Origin: Alkalibacterium subtropicum
GTDB lineage: Bacteria; Bacillota; Bacilli; Lactobacillales; Carnobacteriaceae_A
Assembly (NCBI RefSeq): GCF_900112455.1
Contig: NZ_FOLT01000003.1
Location: forward strand, 62,001-126,000
Reading direction: 5' to 3'
DNA length: 64,000 nt
This document shows, piece by piece, positions 61,956 to 64,000 of this stretch (the first letter of the stretch is position 1; the number at the start of each line of letters is the position of its first letter). A model generated the notes under the pieces. That model saw nothing but the letters and a program-made list of their open reading frames with translations, was not told the DNA's origin and ran no database searches. Both the position numbers and the translations under genes were made by a program.

Positions 61956-63398
61956 CTACTGGACCGGTTTGGTGCCGCGCGCACGCTGCAGTTCCAGCTT
62001 CAGCCGGTTGAATTCACCGGTGACGAACAGGCCGATGACCCAGACGACAAGAAACACGACCCCTTTGACGACCAGACTGAAGAAGACGTTCAAAGGCAGT
62101 TCCGGCAGCAGCCAGAATGCTCCGACCTGCATGACCGCGAGAATAAACGGTTTGGTGAGCACTTTGAAAAACTCCAGCAAATTTGATTGAAACATCTTGA
62201 TCATAAGCAGATAGTTGGCCTGAATAAAGTTCAGGCTGAACGCCAGGACCAGAAAGCCGGCGACGTATTCGATCTGCCCCATCAGGATACCGATCACGAT
62301 GCCGGTGATGTTGAAGGCGGTCGACAAGACGCCTGACAGCAGCAGAAGATCCGTCCGGTTCCCCGACTGGAAGATGCCGCCGGTGCTTGAGAGGATCATC
62401 TGGATCCAGATCGACAAGGCCAGTATCTGAAAGGCCTGCACACTGCCGTCCCATTGGCCCCCAAAGAGGAACAGGATCACTTCTTCGGCGGCGAAGAACA
62501 GAAAGACCGATAGCGGCATGCCCAACGTTGCCAGCAGATTAGAAATCCTTAAGTAGACACGCCTGATGCGTTCCTTTTCCTCTTCATAATCGGATAATAT
62601 CGGATGGATCACCGACGTCACCAGACTCGTCAAGACCTGGTTGGGATACAGTGAGACCTGATAGGCCTTGTCGTAGTAGGCCAAGGCACTGGCACTGAAG
62701 TAGCGCCCGATCAGCAGGTTGTCCAGGTTTCGTGAAAAGTAGTTGATGAAATTGAACAGGAACTGGTTACGCGAAAAGGCAAAGATCTTCTTGAGCGGGC
62801 CCCTGTTGAATTTCAGACTGAACCTGGTGTCTGTCTTCATATAGAAGACGACGAACAGCGTGAAGGCTTTAGCCGTATTGCCGATGATGATGGCGTAGTA
62901 GCTGAAGCCTAAAAGTGCCAGGCTGATGGCGATGATGCCGGAGACCGACGCCCCGATGACTGTCGTGATGTTAACGAGCCTGAAGTTCTTTTCCCGGAGC
63001 AGGATAGACTGCGGGACGACCAGGATGCCGTAAAAGAAGACGGCAATGGCCAGGATCCGGCTGATCGGGATGAACACCTCGTTGCCGTAGAAAAGACTCA
63101 TCGGGTAACCGAGAAAGACGAACACGACGGCTAAGCCGAATGCTATGTACAGACTGAACGCGAAGATGGAATTGACTTCTTTTGTGTTCAGGTCCTTGTT
63201 CTGGATCACCGCCGGGCCGATCCCGAAATCCGCCAGCAGCTGGAAGAAAACGAGGAAGATATTGACGGCCGCCACGATCCCGAATTCTTCCGGCGTCAGG
63301 ATCCTTGAGACGATCGCATTGACGAGCAGCTGGACGACGACGATGGAATACTTCCCTATGGCTGTATAAAAAAGTGCATGTTTGAACTGTTCCATCAT
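61956..63398 (-). CDS. Polysaccharide flippase (Wzx/TuaB-type)
   Basis: The 480-residue membrane protein with about 14 helices opens with ALFYTAIGKYSIVVVQLLVN and VSRILTPEEFGIVAAVNIFL and contains GPAVIQNKDLNTKEVNSIFA, the same motif pattern as the flippase at 50242 (FGVSTAIIQKDDITKNERSS). The two are paralogues of one family and differ from the A+T-rich flippase at 22021. GAGGAGTC lies upstream of the ATG. Confidence 0.88.
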   Translation of the reverse strand: MMEQFKHALFYTAIGKYSIVVVQLLVNAIVSRILTPEEFGIVAAVNIFLVFFQLLADFGIGPAVIQNKDLNTKEVNSIFAFSLYIAFGLAVVFVFLGYPMSLFYGNEVFIPISRILAIAVFFYGILVVPQSILLREKNFRLVNITTVIGASVSGIIAISLALLGFSYYAIIIGNTAKAFTLFVVFYMKTDTRFSLKFNRGPLKKIFAFSRNQFLFNFINYFSRNLDNLLIGRYFSASALAYYDKAYQVSLYPNQVLTSLVTSVIHPILSDYEEEKERIRRVYLRISNLLATLGMPLSVFLFFAAEEVILFLFGGQWDGSVQAFQILALSIWIQMILSSTGGIFQSGNRTDLLLLSGVLSTAFNITGIVIGILMGQIEYVAGFLVLAFSLNFIQANYLLMIKMFQSNLLEFFKVLTKPFILAVMQVGAFWLLPELPLNVFFSLVVKGVVFLVVWVIGLFVTGEFNRLKLELQRARGTKPVQ

Positions 63399-63493
63399 AG
63401 CGGCTGACTCCTCGACTGTCGATTTCTTTTTTGTTGAAACGGATTATTTCGTATAGCATTCTGACATTTGAGTTCTTAATGACTGCTGGGCCG

Positions 63494-64000
63494 TTAGTTC
63501 TTAAAGAACGTCCGGACCGTGCTGAAGACTTTCGTGTAGCGCTCTGCGACCTGATTGCGGCTCTTCATCAGGAACAAGGCCTGACTGAAGTTCTCCTGCT
63601 TGTAGGTCTTTAAAAGCAGGTTTCTGAACGGGTTATGGTCGCCCTGTTTATAGGGACCGATTTTTGTGGTCCCGATGGTCCGCCAGATGTCACGCAGACG
63701 TTTGACTTTCTCTTCGTCAGACAGGGGACAGTCTTTGTGGACCAGATTGGCTGTTTCCAGATAGAGGGCATGAAAATACTCTTCACCGATCAGATCAGTG
63801 AAGGTCCCTTCTTCGCCCCACTCACTCATCAGCTGTTCAAAGGCTTGAGCGATGTTCTGCTCCATGAGATAACGTTCCGGACGGTACCGGTTCACGGATG
63901 ACCCTTCATGGGACACATAATGGTAGTAGGCCTGCCGGTTCACGGCGACGGATGACAGATGCTTATACACCTCGATATTGAAGAGGGCATCCTGGCCGGT
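63494..64000 (-). CDS. Glycosyltransferase GT2 C-terminal part, cut by window edge
   Basis: The frame is open to the window edge and reads TGQDALFNIEVYKHLSS, then VNRQAYYHYVSHEGSSVNRY, as in the acceptor side of GT2 enzymes, where (E/Q)-D-x-L-F-N-x-E precedes a tyrosine-rich strand. The catalytic half lies beyond position 64000. The GTG at 63970 is not the real start. The tail (LMKSRNQVAERYTKVFSTVR) is helical and basic. Confidence 0.75.
   Translation of the reverse strand, partial: TGQDALFNIEVYKHLSSVAVNRQAYYHYVSHEGSSVNRYRPERYLMEQNIAQAFEQLMSEWGEEGTFTDLIGEEYFHALYLETANLVHKDCPLSDEEKVKRLRDIWRTIGTTKIGPYKQGDHNPFRNLLLKTYKQENFSQALFLMKSRNQVAERYTKVFSTVRTFFKN

Overview
The window comes from a low-GC Gram-positive bacterium (Bacillota). 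Strong AGGAGG-type ribosome binding sites, a CpsB/CpsC/CpsD phosphoregulated polysaccharide operon, LytR-CpsA-Psr proteins, a carboxyethyl-ornithine synthase and a competence-type sigma factor together suggest Lactobacillales, perhaps near the Carnobacteriaceae. I cannot name the genus from sequence alone.

Region 1 (1 to about 18,000) is an accessory region of short, mostly single-gene transcription units. It holds a SAP-domain protein cut by the window edge, a competence-type sigma factor followed by an N-acetylmuramoyl-L-alanine amidase, a NERD-nuclease-like protein, a pRiA4b ORF-3-like protein with an in-frame stop near its end, a DarT/DarG DNA ADP-ribosylation toxin-antitoxin pair, a basic protein, a DUF6933-like protein, a SWIM zinc-finger protein, a Fic AMPylase, carboxyethyl-ornithine synthase, a ComK-like regulator, and one intact plus one broken DnaD-like gene. 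Between these genes lie seven copies of a strictly built 133-bp repeat; an eighth copy is at 39.9 kb. Each copy has three ACAAGTGA-N15-TCACTTGT units joined by 20-nt connectors. Base changes in the arms compensate each other across the connectors, as in a folded RNA or single-stranded DNA. A second small palindrome (ATTTTTCGC-N3-GCGAAAAAT) lies 25 to 41 bp from four of the copies. This repeat family is the strongest candidate for an undescribed element in the window.

Region 2 (18,300 to 21,930) is a nest of insertion sequences. An outer IS3-family element is split by an IS66-family element, whose tnpB is in turn truncated next to a second, complete-looking IS3-family element.

Region 3 (22,021 to 37,107, all minus strand) is a Wzx/Wzy-type capsule or exopolysaccharide operon. 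It runs from CpsC-CpsD-CpsB (chain length, tyrosine kinase, phosphatase) through a UDP-GlcNAc 4,6-dehydratase, aminotransferase, phosphosugar transferase and acetyltransferase (the set expected for a diacetamido-trideoxyhexose primer). It continues with a UDP-HexNAc dehydrogenase, a 4-epimerase, glycosyltransferases and acyltransferases to the polymerase and flippase. The distal half is clearly richer in A+T.

Region 4 (37,414 to 45,082, minus strand) holds UDP-glucose dehydrogenase, two LytR-CpsA-Psr paralogues and a 1316-residue secreted glucosaminidase with about seven internal repeats of roughly 98 residues.

Region 5 (45,379 to 64,000, minus strand) is a second surface-polysaccharide region. 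It has a TagO/WecA-type initiating transferase, a UDP-GlcNAc 2-epimerase, two polymerase-like proteins, two flippases, a Wzz-like protein, a pyruvyl transferase, an asparagine-synthase-like protein, a nitroreductase-like protein and several glycosyltransferases, the last cut by the window edge.
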